From an uncultured Mesorhizobium sp. (GTDB lineage Bacteria > Pseudomonadota > Alphaproteobacteria > Rhizobiales > Rhizobiaceae), in the NCBI GenBank assembly GCA_950071955.1, contig CATMOC010000122.1, positions 1 through 8,937 on the forward strand: a DNA stretch of 8,937 nt, written 5' to 3'. The notes beneath the pieces are model-generated. The model was not told the origin of the DNA. It did no database searches and worked only from the letters and a program-made list of their open reading frames with translations. How positions within the stretch are numbered: position 1 is the first letter of the stretch; every line of letters starts with the position of its first letter. The position numbers and the translations under genes are program-made. Below, in pieces: positions 1-7,068 of the stretch.

Positions 1-55
1 TGCTTGCCGGTCCGCGGCTGCGCTCCGCTGGCCCGAGCCTCCCTCCTGTTCCTCC
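1..55. other. Edge sequence downstream of the hyuB stop, unassigned
   Basis: These bases follow the hyuB TGA on the minus strand and run to the window edge. All three minus-strand frames stay open after that TGA, but none gives an obvious continuation of the HyuB C-terminal domain. The minus strand starts with a purine-rich run (GAGGAGGAACAGGAGGGAGG) that could act as a ribosome-binding region for a further gene, but no ATG follows inside the window. This may be the start of an intergenic region, the far side of a disruption, or frameshifted HyuB sequence; I cannot tell which. Confidence 0.4.
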
Positions 56-1243
56 TCACCCGCCCCAGCCGCCGCCGAATATATTCATCAGCAGGAATCG
101 CGTCCCGTCCTCGCGGAAGCCGAAGAACGAGCAGCCGCCCATGTCGCCCTTGTGGGCGGCCGGCACCTTGTCGGGCATGGCCGGGGCCAGCGCCTTGAGG
201 ATGGTGTCGATGACGGTGGGAAGCGCGATGCTCCACTGGCCGAGCGCGGCCGGCGGTTTGGCGCTGAGCATCGTTCCTTCCGGCAGGATGACCTTGAGCG
301 GGCGGAAACAGCCTTCGTTGACGTCGACATTGGGCGACGTCAGGCCCTTGAAGGCGACGCGGGCGCCGGCGATGCCGCCGGAGCGCCCCGAATTGAGCGG
401 GCTCTGCACCTGCGGATTGGTGCCTGTGTAGTCGATGGTGAGGTCGGACCCCTTCACCGTCACCGTGATCTTGATGCGCAACGGCTTGTCGAGGTTGCGA
501 CCGTCATTGTCGAGGAAGCTCTCCGCCTCGTAGACACCGTCTGGGATGCCCTCGATCACGCGCCGCGTGGTCGCCTCCGCCTGGTTCCAGACTTCCTCGA
601 TGCAGGCTTCCACCGTCGCCTGGCCGTAGCGGGCGAGGAGTTCGCCGTAGCGTTTCGCGCCGACCTGACACGAGGCGATCTGGGCGCGCATGTCGCCAAG
701 GCTCGCATCCGGGTAGCGGACGTTGTCGCGGATGATCTGGAAGAGCGTGTCGTTCGGCTTGCCGGCCTGATAGATCTTCAGCGAACGCATCTGCAGCCCT
801 TCGCCGAAGATTTCGGTCGTCGCCGACGATCCGAAACCCTGGCGCATGCCACCGATGTCGACCCAGTGGGCGCGGTTGGCGGCAAAGCCGACGAGACGGC
901 CTTCGTGGAAGCACGGCGCGTAGAGGACGACGTTGTTCAGGTGCTGGCCGCAGACGTAGCCGTGGTTCATGATCAGCACGTCGCCCGGCTCGAAGCCGTC
1001 GAGGCCATAGCGCGCGATGCCGTCCTCCACCGCCACGCCCAGATCGGCGAGGAAGATCGGCAGACCGCCCCGGTTCTGGGAGATCATCCGGCCGCTGGTG
1101 TCGATCAGGCCGCAGCAATAGTCGCGCACCTCGTAGATCATCATGTTGTAGGCGGACTTGGCCAGCACATTGGCCATCTCGTCGCCATAGGCGACGATGG
1201 CATTGCGGACGACTTCCACGGTGATGGGATTGATCTGGGACAT
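56..1243 (-). CDS. hyuB: Hydantoinase B / 5-oxoprolinase-family subunit B (HyuB-like), apparently C-terminally truncated
   Basis: This is subunit B of the ATP-dependent hydantoinase/oxoprolinase/acetone-carboxylase superfamily, a cytoplasmic partner of HyuA that acts on the substrate activated by the A subunit. The 395 residues show family landmarks: an N-terminal PITVEVVRNAI (6-16), ANRAHWVDIGG (122-132), TEIFGEGLQ (143-151), LGDMRAQIA (182-190), DYTGTNPQVQSPLN (271-284), the NEGCFRPL segment (309-316) and GGGWGG (390-395). I chose the ATG at 1243 because family homology begins there and a GAGG sits six bases upstream, overlapping the hyuA stop; the open frame back to 1483 lies inside hyuA and is not protein-like. 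The hyuA-hyuB gap is 8 bases, suggesting translational coupling. Family members usually exceed about 500 residues, and the TGA comes straight after GGGWGG, where sequence normally continues, so this copy is truncated or frameshifted. The segment at 93-104 (NHGYVCGQHLNN) departs from the usual NDPY..GTHLPD form. The family is clear; the substrate is unknown. Confidence 0.88.
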   Translation of the reverse strand: MSQINPITVEVVRNAIVAYGDEMANVLAKSAYNMMIYEVRDYCCGLIDTSGRMISQNRGGLPIFLADLGVAVEDGIARYGLDGFEPGDVLIMNHGYVCGQHLNNVVLYAPCFHEGRLVGFAANRAHWVDIGGMRQGFGSSATTEIFGEGLQMRSLKIYQAGKPNDTLFQIIRDNVRYPDASLGDMRAQIASCQVGAKRYGELLARYGQATVEACIEEVWNQAEATTRRVIEGIPDGVYEAESFLDNDGRNLDKPLRIKITVTVKGSDLTIDYTGTNPQVQSPLNSGRSGGIAGARVAFKGLTSPNVDVNEGCFRPLKVILPEGTMLSAKPPAALGQWSIALPTVIDTILKALAPAMPDKVPAAHKGDMGGCSFFGFREDGTRFLLMNIFGGGWGG

Positions 1244-1251
1244 GGGGGGCC

Positions 1252-3309
1252 TCAGTGGGAAAGTCCGATGCGGATGATCAGGTGGCCGGTGTCGGCCACC
1301 GTGACGTGGTCGCCGGGCGCGACCAGCGTCGTCGAATTCTGCTCCTCGATCACGGCAGGTCCCTCGACGACGTCGCCGGGCCTGAGCGCCGGCCGCCAGA
1401 CGATGCGTGCGTCGAGCGGTTTCGAGGCGTCGTCGAAAATCACCGGGCGGGTCGTGTCGTCGCGTTCGGCTTCTGTCTGCCAAGGCTCGCCGAGCCAGCG
1501 CTCCGCGAGCGTGTCCGCCCGGTCGGATGTCACGATGAGCCGGAGGTTAACGACTTCCATGGATTCGTCGGGGGCTGACTGGCCGTAGCGCTGGTCGTGC
1601 TCGACGTCGAACGCCGCCTTCAGTGCGGCATGGCCGTCGGTCAGATCGTCCGGATGCTCGATCGGTATGGGGATGGCGTGTTCCTGGCCGACATAGCGAA
1701 GGTCGGCAAAGAATTCGAAGCGCGCGGAGCCGAGCGCGATGCCGTCGGCCGCGAGATGCGCCCGGCCCGCCTCTTCGAGTTCCTCGTAGACCGTGCGCAC
1801 CGTGTCTAGATCGAGCGTGCCGAGGCGCCCGATCAGCGTCCTGACGAAATCCTGCCGCCATGAGGCCATCAGCATACCGAGGGCCGAGAACGTCCCAGGC
1901 AGCTTCGGGATGACGACGGTCGGGATGAAGATCTCGCGCGCGATCGAGCTGGCGTGAAGAGGTCCGCCGCCGCCGAAGGCGATCATGGCCGTGTCGCGCG
2001 GATCGACCCCCTTGTTGACCGAGACGGCGCGGACCGACAGCGACATGGCGCTGTCAGCGATGCGGATGATACCGAGCGCCGCTTCCTCCACGGACAGGCC
2101 AAGCGGCCCCGCTATCTTGTCCCGGATCGCGCGGCGGGACGCCTCCACGTCCAGCGGCATGCCGCCGTTGAGGAAGCGCTTCGCGTTGATGCGCCCGAGC
2201 ACGAGATTGGCGTCGGGGACCACCGGATCGGCATTGCCCTTGCCGTAGCACGCCGGGCCGGGATCGGCTCCGGCGCTCTGGGGGCCGACATGCGCGCCGC
2301 CGCCCTCGTCGATCCATGCGATCGATCCGCCGCCGGCGCCGACTTCGACGATGTCGACGACGGGCAGTTGCATCGGCTGGCCGCTGGCGTGGTCGCCGAT
2401 GACGTACCCATCCTCGATCGCGGGAGCACCGTTGGTGATGAGGCTCGACTTGGCGGTGGTTCCGCCCATGTCGAAGCCGATGCACCGGTCGTAGCCGAGG
2501 AGCGTCGCCAGGCGCCCGGCACCGATCATGCCGGCGACGGGCCCCGATTCCATCATCGAGACGGGCTGCCCCTGGGCGAGGTTGATCGACATCACGCCGC
2601 CATTGGAGCGCATGATGTGGACCTTGCCTTCGAAATCGGCCCCCCGCAGATGGCTTTCCAGCTTTCCGAGGTAGGCCTTCACCCTGGGGCCAATAAAGGC
2701 GTTCAGCGCGGTCGTGGAGGTCCGCTCGTATTCGCGGTACTCGCGGAGGATCTCGTGCGAGAGCGTCACGAACAGGTCAGGCCGCGCTTTTCGCAGAATC
2801 TCCCCGACGCGGCGCTCGTGATCGGGATTGGCATAGGCGTGCAGCAGGCACACTGCGACGGCCTGGATGCCGTTGGCGCGGAAGTCGTCGAGGATTGCCG
2901 TAAGCGAACTCACGTCGAGCGGCGTCAGCACCTCGCCGGCGGCGTTGATCCGCTCGTCGATCTCGTAGCGGAACTCGCGCGGTATCAGCGGTTTCGGCCT
3001 GTGGAAGAACAGGTTGAACGCCTCGATGCGGTTGCCGCGGCCGATGGCATAGACATCGCGGAACCCGCGCGTCGTGATCAGCGCGGTACGCGCGCCCTTG
3101 AGCTCGAGCACCGTGTTGATAGCGATGGTGGATCCGTGCAGCACCTCCGAAAGATTCTTCATGTCGCAGCCGGCAAGCCTGAGGCTCGTCGCGACGCCTT
3201 CGGTCGGGTCGGCGGGAACGGTCGACGTCTTGGACGTGACGATTTTCCCGTCGACGCACCCAACCAGGTCGGTGAAGGTTCCACCGATGTCGGTACCTAC
3301 TATGTTCAT
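1252..3309 (-). CDS. hyuA: Hydantoinase A / N-methylhydantoinase-type ATP-dependent subunit A
   Basis: This 685-residue protein is full length for subunit A of the hydantoinase/5-oxoprolinase/acetone-carboxylase family, which uses ATP to phosphorylate the substrate carbonyl so that a cyclic amide can be opened or a ketone carboxylated. The N-terminal domain begins with the phosphate-binding DIGGTFTDLV (7-16), followed by HGSTIAINTVLE (58-69) and KGARTALITTRGFRDV (71-86). The central hydantoinase A domain holds SNGGVM (235-240), MESGPVAG (253-260), a second actin-like phosphate loop FDMGGTTAK (279-287), EVGAGGGSIAWID (322-334), GPQSAGADPGPACYG (342-356), FGGGGPLHA (445-453) and PGTFSALG (471-478). 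The C-terminal beta-rich part ends with an EGPAVIEEQNSTTL segment. The ATG at 3309 has GGGAG ten bases upstream. It lies 27 bases after the second permease and 8 before hyuB, so it belongs to the transporter operon. The subfamily (hydantoin, N-methylhydantoin, 5-oxoproline or ketone) cannot be settled by eye. Confidence 0.93.
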   Translation of the reverse strand: MNIVGTDIGGTFTDLVGCVDGKIVTSKTSTVPADPTEGVATSLRLAGCDMKNLSEVLHGSTIAINTVLELKGARTALITTRGFRDVYAIGRGNRIEAFNLFFHRPKPLIPREFRYEIDERINAAGEVLTPLDVSSLTAILDDFRANGIQAVAVCLLHAYANPDHERRVGEILRKARPDLFVTLSHEILREYREYERTSTTALNAFIGPRVKAYLGKLESHLRGADFEGKVHIMRSNGGVMSINLAQGQPVSMMESGPVAGMIGAGRLATLLGYDRCIGFDMGGTTAKSSLITNGAPAIEDGYVIGDHASGQPMQLPVVDIVEVGAGGGSIAWIDEGGGAHVGPQSAGADPGPACYGKGNADPVVPDANLVLGRINAKRFLNGGMPLDVEASRRAIRDKIAGPLGLSVEEAALGIIRIADSAMSLSVRAVSVNKGVDPRDTAMIAFGGGGPLHASSIAREIFIPTVVIPKLPGTFSALGMLMASWRQDFVRTLIGRLGTLDLDTVRTVYEELEEAGRAHLAADGIALGSARFEFFADLRYVGQEHAIPIPIEHPDDLTDGHAALKAAFDVEHDQRYGQSAPDESMEVVNLRLIVTSDRADTLAERWLGEPWQTEAERDDTTRPVIFDDASKPLDARIVWRPALRPGDVVEGPAVIEEQNSTTLVAPGDHVTVADTGHLIIRIGLSH

Positions 3310-3336
3310 GTCGATGATTCTCCCGAAGAGCCGCGC

Positions 3337-4161
3337 CTACGCCTTCCAGCGCGTGAAGCGTCGTTCTGCGATGCGGACGATTTCGTTGAAGGTGATGGCG
3401 ATCACGGCCAGCAGGAAGATGATCGCATAGAGGGGGGCGGGATCCATCGTCTCCGCGAAGACCTTGGTGTAGTAGCCGATCCCCTGGGTCGAGACGTAAA
3501 GTTCCGCCAGTATGACGCCCAGCAGCGTCATGGTCATCCCGAGTCGCAGACCGGCAAAGAAGCTCGGCACCATGTGCGGGAAGATCACGTGGCGGAACAG
3601 GTCGACCCGGCTGGCACCCATCGATTGGGCGCCGCGGATGTAGAGCTGGTTGACGTTGCGCATTCCGGCGACGACGTTGACCAGGATCGGAAACACGCCG
3701 TGGCTAAAGCCGAACGCGATCTTGGAACCTGCTCCGAGGCCGAAGACGAGCACGAACAGCGGCAAAAGGACGACCTGCGGAATGGCGTAGAGGAGCAGGA
3801 TGATCGGGAAGGTCGACCGGCGGCCGAAACTGGTCCAGCCAACGGCGAGGCCCAGCGCCAGTCCCACCGCGATCGACAGCCCGTAGGCGATCGTGATCTG
3901 CCAGATCGCATTCAGGACGGCGGTGCGGATCTTCGCATCAGCCAGTACAGTGTCGAACAGGCTCTGCGCGACTTCCGTCAGCGGCGGGAAGAAGGTCGGG
4001 TTGGCAAGCAGCCGCGCATAGAGCTCCAGCACGACCGCCGCCAGGACTATGAGCGACAGCCGGGCCCACACGATCCCTCGGGGACCGCCGAAGAAGGCGC
4101 TGGCGCGCTGCAGCGGCGACCCGCCGTGGCGACTCATCGTGGTGTTGTCCGCAATCGACAT
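3337..4161 (-). CDS. NitT/TauT-type ABC transporter permease (second of two)
   Basis: This 274-residue inner-membrane permease belongs to the BPD_transp_1 family of the SsuC/TauC kind. It has a cytoplasmic N-terminus, then hydrophobic stretches at roughly 33-50, 80-108, 118-142, 147-167, 200-220 and 237-257. The EAA loop that docks on the ATPase is visible at about 177-207 (GAQSMGASRVDLFRHVIFP, then GLR). The ATG at 4161 lies three bases after the TAG of the first permease, with GGGAG ten bases upstream; an internal ATG at 4137 would remove eight residues and cannot be excluded. The C-terminus is basic (ERRFTRWKA), as expected for a cytoplasmic tail. It is clearly different in sequence from the first permease, so the pair is probably a heterodimeric pore rather than a recent duplication. 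hyuA begins 27 bases downstream. Confidence 0.92.
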   Translation of the reverse strand: MSIADNTTMSRHGGSPLQRASAFFGGPRGIVWARLSLIVLAAVVLELYARLLANPTFFPPLTEVAQSLFDTVLADAKIRTAVLNAIWQITIAYGLSIAVGLALGLAVGWTSFGRRSTFPIILLLYAIPQVVLLPLFVLVFGLGAGSKIAFGFSHGVFPILVNVVAGMRNVNQLYIRGAQSMGASRVDLFRHVIFPHMVPSFFAGLRLGMTMTLLGVILAELYVSTQGIGYYTKVFAETMDPAPLYAIIFLLAVIAITFNEIVRIAERRFTRWKA

Positions 4162-4164
4162 CGC

Positions 4165-4926
4165 CTAGTGCTCCCGGCCCCGGCTCTCGACGTGCGAGAC
4201 GACCATGTTGAGAATGATCGCGGTGACGATCACGAAGACGATCCAGGCGAACATCCGCGCCGGCTCCATCAGTTCGGCCGCATGGGCGATGTTGTTGCCG
4301 ACACCCGACGCAGAGGAGATCGCCTCGCCGCCGAGGACCGACGCGAAGCAGATGAAGAAGCTGATGCGAAGCCCGGTTACCACAACCGGAAAGGCGGCCG
4401 GCAACAGGACGTGGCGGAACATCTGCGAGCGCGAGGCGCCCATCGACCGTGCCGCCTTTACGTAGTGGGCGCCGACGCCGGAAAAGCCCGCGATGGTGTT
4501 CAGCGCGACGGGAAAAAAGCCGTAGACAGCCCCATAGGCGACCTTCGATGCGGGCCCGATGCCGAACACCAGGATGAAGATCGGGAAGAAAAGGGTGATC
4601 GGCACGGCGAAGCATGCGGCGATCAGCGGCTCGAACAGCCTGGTGGAATAGCGCGACCGGCTGACGAGATATCCGACGGCGAGGCCGGAAACCACGGCGA
4701 TGCCGTAGGCCTGGACGATGGAGGTCAGCGTCACCCCGACCGCCGACCAGAACTGCCCGCCGGAAACCAGCCTCGCAAAGGCCCGCCACACCGCCTCCGG
4801 GTGAGGCAGGAACAGCGGCGTCACCATTCGGTTGGCGGCCAGCGCCCACCAGACAAGGCCGACGGCGACGAGGAACCCGACTTGGATCGCGCGCGTCGCG
4901 AGCGTGTTGCCTTCCTTCCCGTTCAT
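4165..4926 (-). CDS. NitT/TauT-type ABC transporter permease (first of two)
   Basis: This 253-residue inner-membrane permease of the SsuC/TauC type forms part of the translocation pore. Hydrophobic segments fall near residues 14-31, 62-87, 97-121, 126-147, 180-200 and 225-243. The EAA loop contacting the ATPase is at about 157-187 (KAARSMGASRSQMFRHVLLP, then GLR). The MVTPLFLPHPEAVWRAF stretch (34-50) before the second helix is typical of NitT/TauT permeases. The ATG at 4926 lies one base after the ATPase stop, and its Shine-Dalgarno GGAGG (4936-4932) lies within the last ATPase codons, so the two genes are very likely translationally coupled. The next permease starts three bases after its TAG. 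Many NitT/TauT operons encode a single permease that homodimerises; having two different ones here suggests a heterodimer. Confidence 0.92.
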   Translation of the reverse strand: MNGKEGNTLATRAIQVGFLVAVGLVWWALAANRMVTPLFLPHPEAVWRAFARLVSGGQFWSAVGVTLTSIVQAYGIAVVSGLAVGYLVSRSRYSTRLFEPLIAACFAVPITLFFPIFILVFGIGPASKVAYGAVYGFFPVALNTIAGFSGVGAHYVKAARSMGASRSQMFRHVLLPAAFPVVVTGLRISFFICFASVLGGEAISSASGVGNNIAHAAELMEPARMFAWIVFVIVTAIILNMVVSHVESRGREH

Positions 4927-4927
4927 G

Positions 4928-5800
4928 TCAGCCTCCGTGCAGCGAGACCGGCGCCGACACGGGATCGCGCATGGCGGCGGTCGCCGCGCGAATCTCGTCC
5001 CTCAGCAAGGCATAGAGCTCGTTGCGCAACTCGCTGAAGCGCGGCTCCAGCATGAAGTCGGGGGATCGAGGATGCGGCTCGCCGACTTCCACGACCGTCT
5101 TGATGCGCCCCGGTCGGGCGGTCATGACGATGATGCGGTCCGACAGGAAGACTGCTTCGGCGAGGCTGTGGGTGACGAAAACGATGGTCTTGCCGGTTTC
5201 GGCCAGCAGGGTCGAGAGGTCCTCGCCCAGCACCATGCGGGTTTGTTCGTCAAGCGCGGCGAAGGGCTCGTCCATCAAGAGCACGTCGGTCTTGAGCGCG
5301 ATGCCGCGGGCCATGTTGACGCGCTGGCGCATGCCGACCGACAGCTGGTTGGGATAATGGTTCGCGAAGGTCGCCATGCCGACCGACTTCAGCGCCTTCA
5401 TCGTGCGGTCGGACCACTCCGACTGCGGCACGCCCTGGAATTTCAGTGCGATGTTGAAGTTCTCGACGATGGTGTACCAGGGGAACAGCGTGCTTTCCTG
5501 GAACACGAAGGAGATGGCGTCGGGCGTCGGGCCCTTGATCTCGCGCCCGTCGATCCGTGCGCTGCCCGAACTGGCGTCCGTCAGCCCACCGATGATGTTG
5601 AGGAGCGTGCTCTTGCCGCAGCCGGAGGGCCCGAGCAGACAGACAAACTCGCCCTTGCGGATGTCCAGAGACACGTTGTCGAGCGCAAGGACCGACTGGT
5701 TCGACTTGGCCTCGCCGAAGCGCTTGCTGACGTTCTTGACCGATATGACGACCGGGGACGAGGATCCGTCCGTCGCGGCGCGGAATGCGGGCGCGTTCAT
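4928..5800 (-). CDS. NitT/TauT-type ABC transporter ATP-binding protein
   Basis: This 290-residue cytoplasmic ATPase powers the importer and is closest in style to SsuB/TauB/NrtD. It shows Walker A GPSGCGKST (57-65), the Q-loop FVFQES with Q101, the signature LSVGMRQR (153-160), Walker B VLLMDEP (173-179) followed by FAALDEQTR with its D-loop, and the switch histidine H211 in FVTHS. About 15 residues precede the beta-strand that starts the nucleotide-binding fold, and the C-terminal tail after about residue 245 is variable and family-typical. The signature has Val where Gly is usual (LSGGM), a tolerated-looking change since all other catalytic residues are intact. The ATG at 5800 has CAGGA six bases upstream. 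It follows the binding-protein gene by 59 bases, across a strong hairpin, and is coupled to the downstream permease by a one-base gap. Confidence 0.95.
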   Translation of the reverse strand: MNAPAFRAATDGSSSPVVISVKNVSKRFGEAKSNQSVLALDNVSLDIRKGEFVCLLGPSGCGKSTLLNIIGGLTDASSGSARIDGREIKGPTPDAISFVFQESTLFPWYTIVENFNIALKFQGVPQSEWSDRTMKALKSVGMATFANHYPNQLSVGMRQRVNMARGIALKTDVLLMDEPFAALDEQTRMVLGEDLSTLLAETGKTIVFVTHSLAEAVFLSDRIIVMTARPGRIKTVVEVGEPHPRSPDFMLEPRFSELRNELYALLRDEIRAATAAMRDPVSAPVSLHGG

Positions 5801-5826
5801 CGTGTTTCCTGTCTTCGAGGGGAGGA

Positions 5827-5851
5827 GCGCGGCCGGACCGGCCGGCCGCGC
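5827..5851 (-). promoter_or_regulatory. Intraoperonic GC hairpin between binding-protein and ATPase genes
   Basis: Arms GCGCGGCCGG (5827-5836) and CCGGCCGCGC (5842-5851) are perfectly complementary over ten base pairs around a five-base loop. On the transcribed strand it begins nine bases after the binding-protein stop codon and lies before the ATPase ribosome-binding site. No T-run follows, so a classical intrinsic terminator is unlikely. Such structures after binding-protein genes are known from other ABC operons, where they shield the upstream message from 3' decay or partly attenuate transcription, giving an excess of binding protein. That role here is inferred from position. Confidence 0.7.
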
Positions 5852-5859
5852 ACGCCGTG

Positions 5860-6840
5860 TCAGAACTTCACCGGGATGAATTGGTCGGTGTAGAGTTCGG
5901 AAATCTCGGGCTCGTAGTCGAGAATGCCGAGTTCGACGTAGGACTTCTTGAGAACGTCGATCGCGTCCGGATCGAACGTCCCGTCCACGGACATCATGCC
6001 CATCTCGGTATCGAAGACTTTCGCGACGATGTGCTCGCTGACCTTCATCTCCGCCGCGGAGACCTTGATCGAGCTCTCCTTGTTGTCCTTCATGTGCTGG
6101 ACGGTCATGAACCAGCCCTTCAGGAACCTCTCGATGACTTCGGGGCGGTCTTCGATCACCTCGTCGCGTGCGAAGATCACGTGTGTGTGGAAATGCGGGA
6201 CGAGGTCACCGAAGTCGACCAGCACGCGCGCCATTCCCCGGTCTTCCAGGTCGTAGCCCTGCACGGTTGACGTGACGCTGGCGGGCAACTCGCCCGATTC
6301 CATCGCGGCGAGGCGGGTGCGCATCTCGCCCATCGCCACCGGCTGGAGCCGGTCGTCACCTTCCCAGCCCTTCTGGCGGTTGAGCTCATCGACGATCCAG
6401 GCCGTCAGCGAGCCTGCCGTGGTCACGCCGACGCGTTGGCCCTTGAGATCGTCGATCGCGTTGAGGTCGGACTTAGCTCCGACCACGAGCGCCATGTTAC
6501 GCGGCGGACCGGCGAGCGTCGCCACGGTCTTGATCGGCACGCCCTTGGCCGCGTAGGCCATGCTCGGACCCGAGCCGAGACCCACGTCGAGTTCACCGGC
6601 GGCGAAGGCCTGCTGCATCTTGGCATCGCCCGCGAAGGCGAAGAATTCTATATCGAGTCCGACCTTTTCCCAGATGCCGGCCGCTTCGCCGACCTGGAGC
6701 GCGGAAAACGCGAGGGAACTCGTCACCGATTTTCCGACGCGCAGTTTATCCAGTTCCTGCGCCATCGAACTGCCGGAGAACGGCAGGCCCGTTCCGAGCG
6801 CGAGAAATGCGGCCACGGCCACTCGTCTGGTCAATTTCAT
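5860..6840 (-). CDS. NitT/TauT-type ABC transporter substrate-binding protein (NMT1/SsuA-like)
   Basis: This 326-residue periplasmic protein captures the substrate and delivers it to the permease pair. It has a Sec signal peptide: basic start KLTRR, hydrophobic core VAVAAFLALGTGLPF and a probable cleavage after SMA (residue 27). There is no lipobox cysteine, so it should be soluble in the periplasm. The mature part has the type-II binding fold of the NMT1/THI5 family: LRVGKS (33-38), GIWEKVGLDIEFF (55-67), the AFAAGELDVGLGSGPS stretch (78-93), DLKGQRVGVT (131-140) and the helical C-terminal ending at YTDQFIPVKF. The start at 6840 has a strong AGGGAGG (6853-6847) six bases upstream; an ATG at 6942 would add 34 non-signal residues and is rejected. 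It is the first gene of the operon. The segment PHFHTH (215-220) holds three alternate histidines. The ligand cannot be predicted from sequence alone. Confidence 0.93.
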   Translation of the reverse strand: MKLTRRVAVAAFLALGTGLPFSGSSMAQELDKLRVGKSVTSSLAFSALQVGEAAGIWEKVGLDIEFFAFAGDAKMQQAFAAGELDVGLGSGPSMAYAAKGVPIKTVATLAGPPRNMALVVGAKSDLNAIDDLKGQRVGVTTAGSLTAWIVDELNRQKGWEGDDRLQPVAMGEMRTRLAAMESGELPASVTSTVQGYDLEDRGMARVLVDFGDLVPHFHTHVIFARDEVIEDRPEVIERFLKGWFMTVQHMKDNKESSIKVSAAEMKVSEHIVAKVFDTEMGMMSVDGTFDPDAIDVLKKSYVELGILDYEPEISELYTDQFIPVKF

Positions 6841-6968
6841 CGTATTCCTCCCTAAAGCCGGACCTCTACCGGATCTTGAGCCGACGACAGCTACCTCCCG
6901 CCAGCGCAACCCGACTGTTTCACCATGGCTTCGGCCGAGCAACCGGTCTTCACCCTATCGGCAGTCAT

Positions 6969-6980
6969 AGCCTTTAGGCT
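6969..6980. promoter_or_regulatory. 12-bp palindrome AGCCTTTAGGCT, candidate operator
   Basis: The sequence reads AGCCT-TT-AGGCT: five-base arms separated by two bases. It lies about 130 bases upstream of the binding-protein ATG, a plausible place for a regulator site of the operon. A related CCTAAAG occurs at 6851-6857, next to the ribosome-binding site. No regulator gene is present in the window to pair with it, and short palindromes arise by chance, so this is only a candidate. Confidence 0.25.
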
Positions 6981-7068
6981 TTGAGGTGGACATAGGGGCA
7001 AAGCTGCCACCACTCGCCGAGTGGAGAGTTTTACGCTCGGCATGTCGTCGGTCGGAAAAAGGGAGTTC

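Noticed and set aside
152..1588. 478-codon open frame on the plus strand over hyuB and the hyuA end
   Set aside because: It is antisense to well-supported hydantoinase genes with low-complexity composition, so it is a codon-bias shadow.
1954..5037. Very long open frame on the plus strand (1027 codons)
   Set aside because: It is antisense to hyuA, both permeases and the end of the ATPase gene. hyuA and the two permeases share one codon phase (starts 3309, 4161, 4926), so one antisense frame stays open across all three in GC-rich DNA. Its translation is rich in Arg, Asp and His and shows no domain.
6841..6942. Upstream ATG at 6942 extending the binding protein by 34 residues
   Set aside because: The extension would bury the signal peptide; the ATG at 6840 is followed directly by a proper signal sequence and preceded by AGGGAGG.
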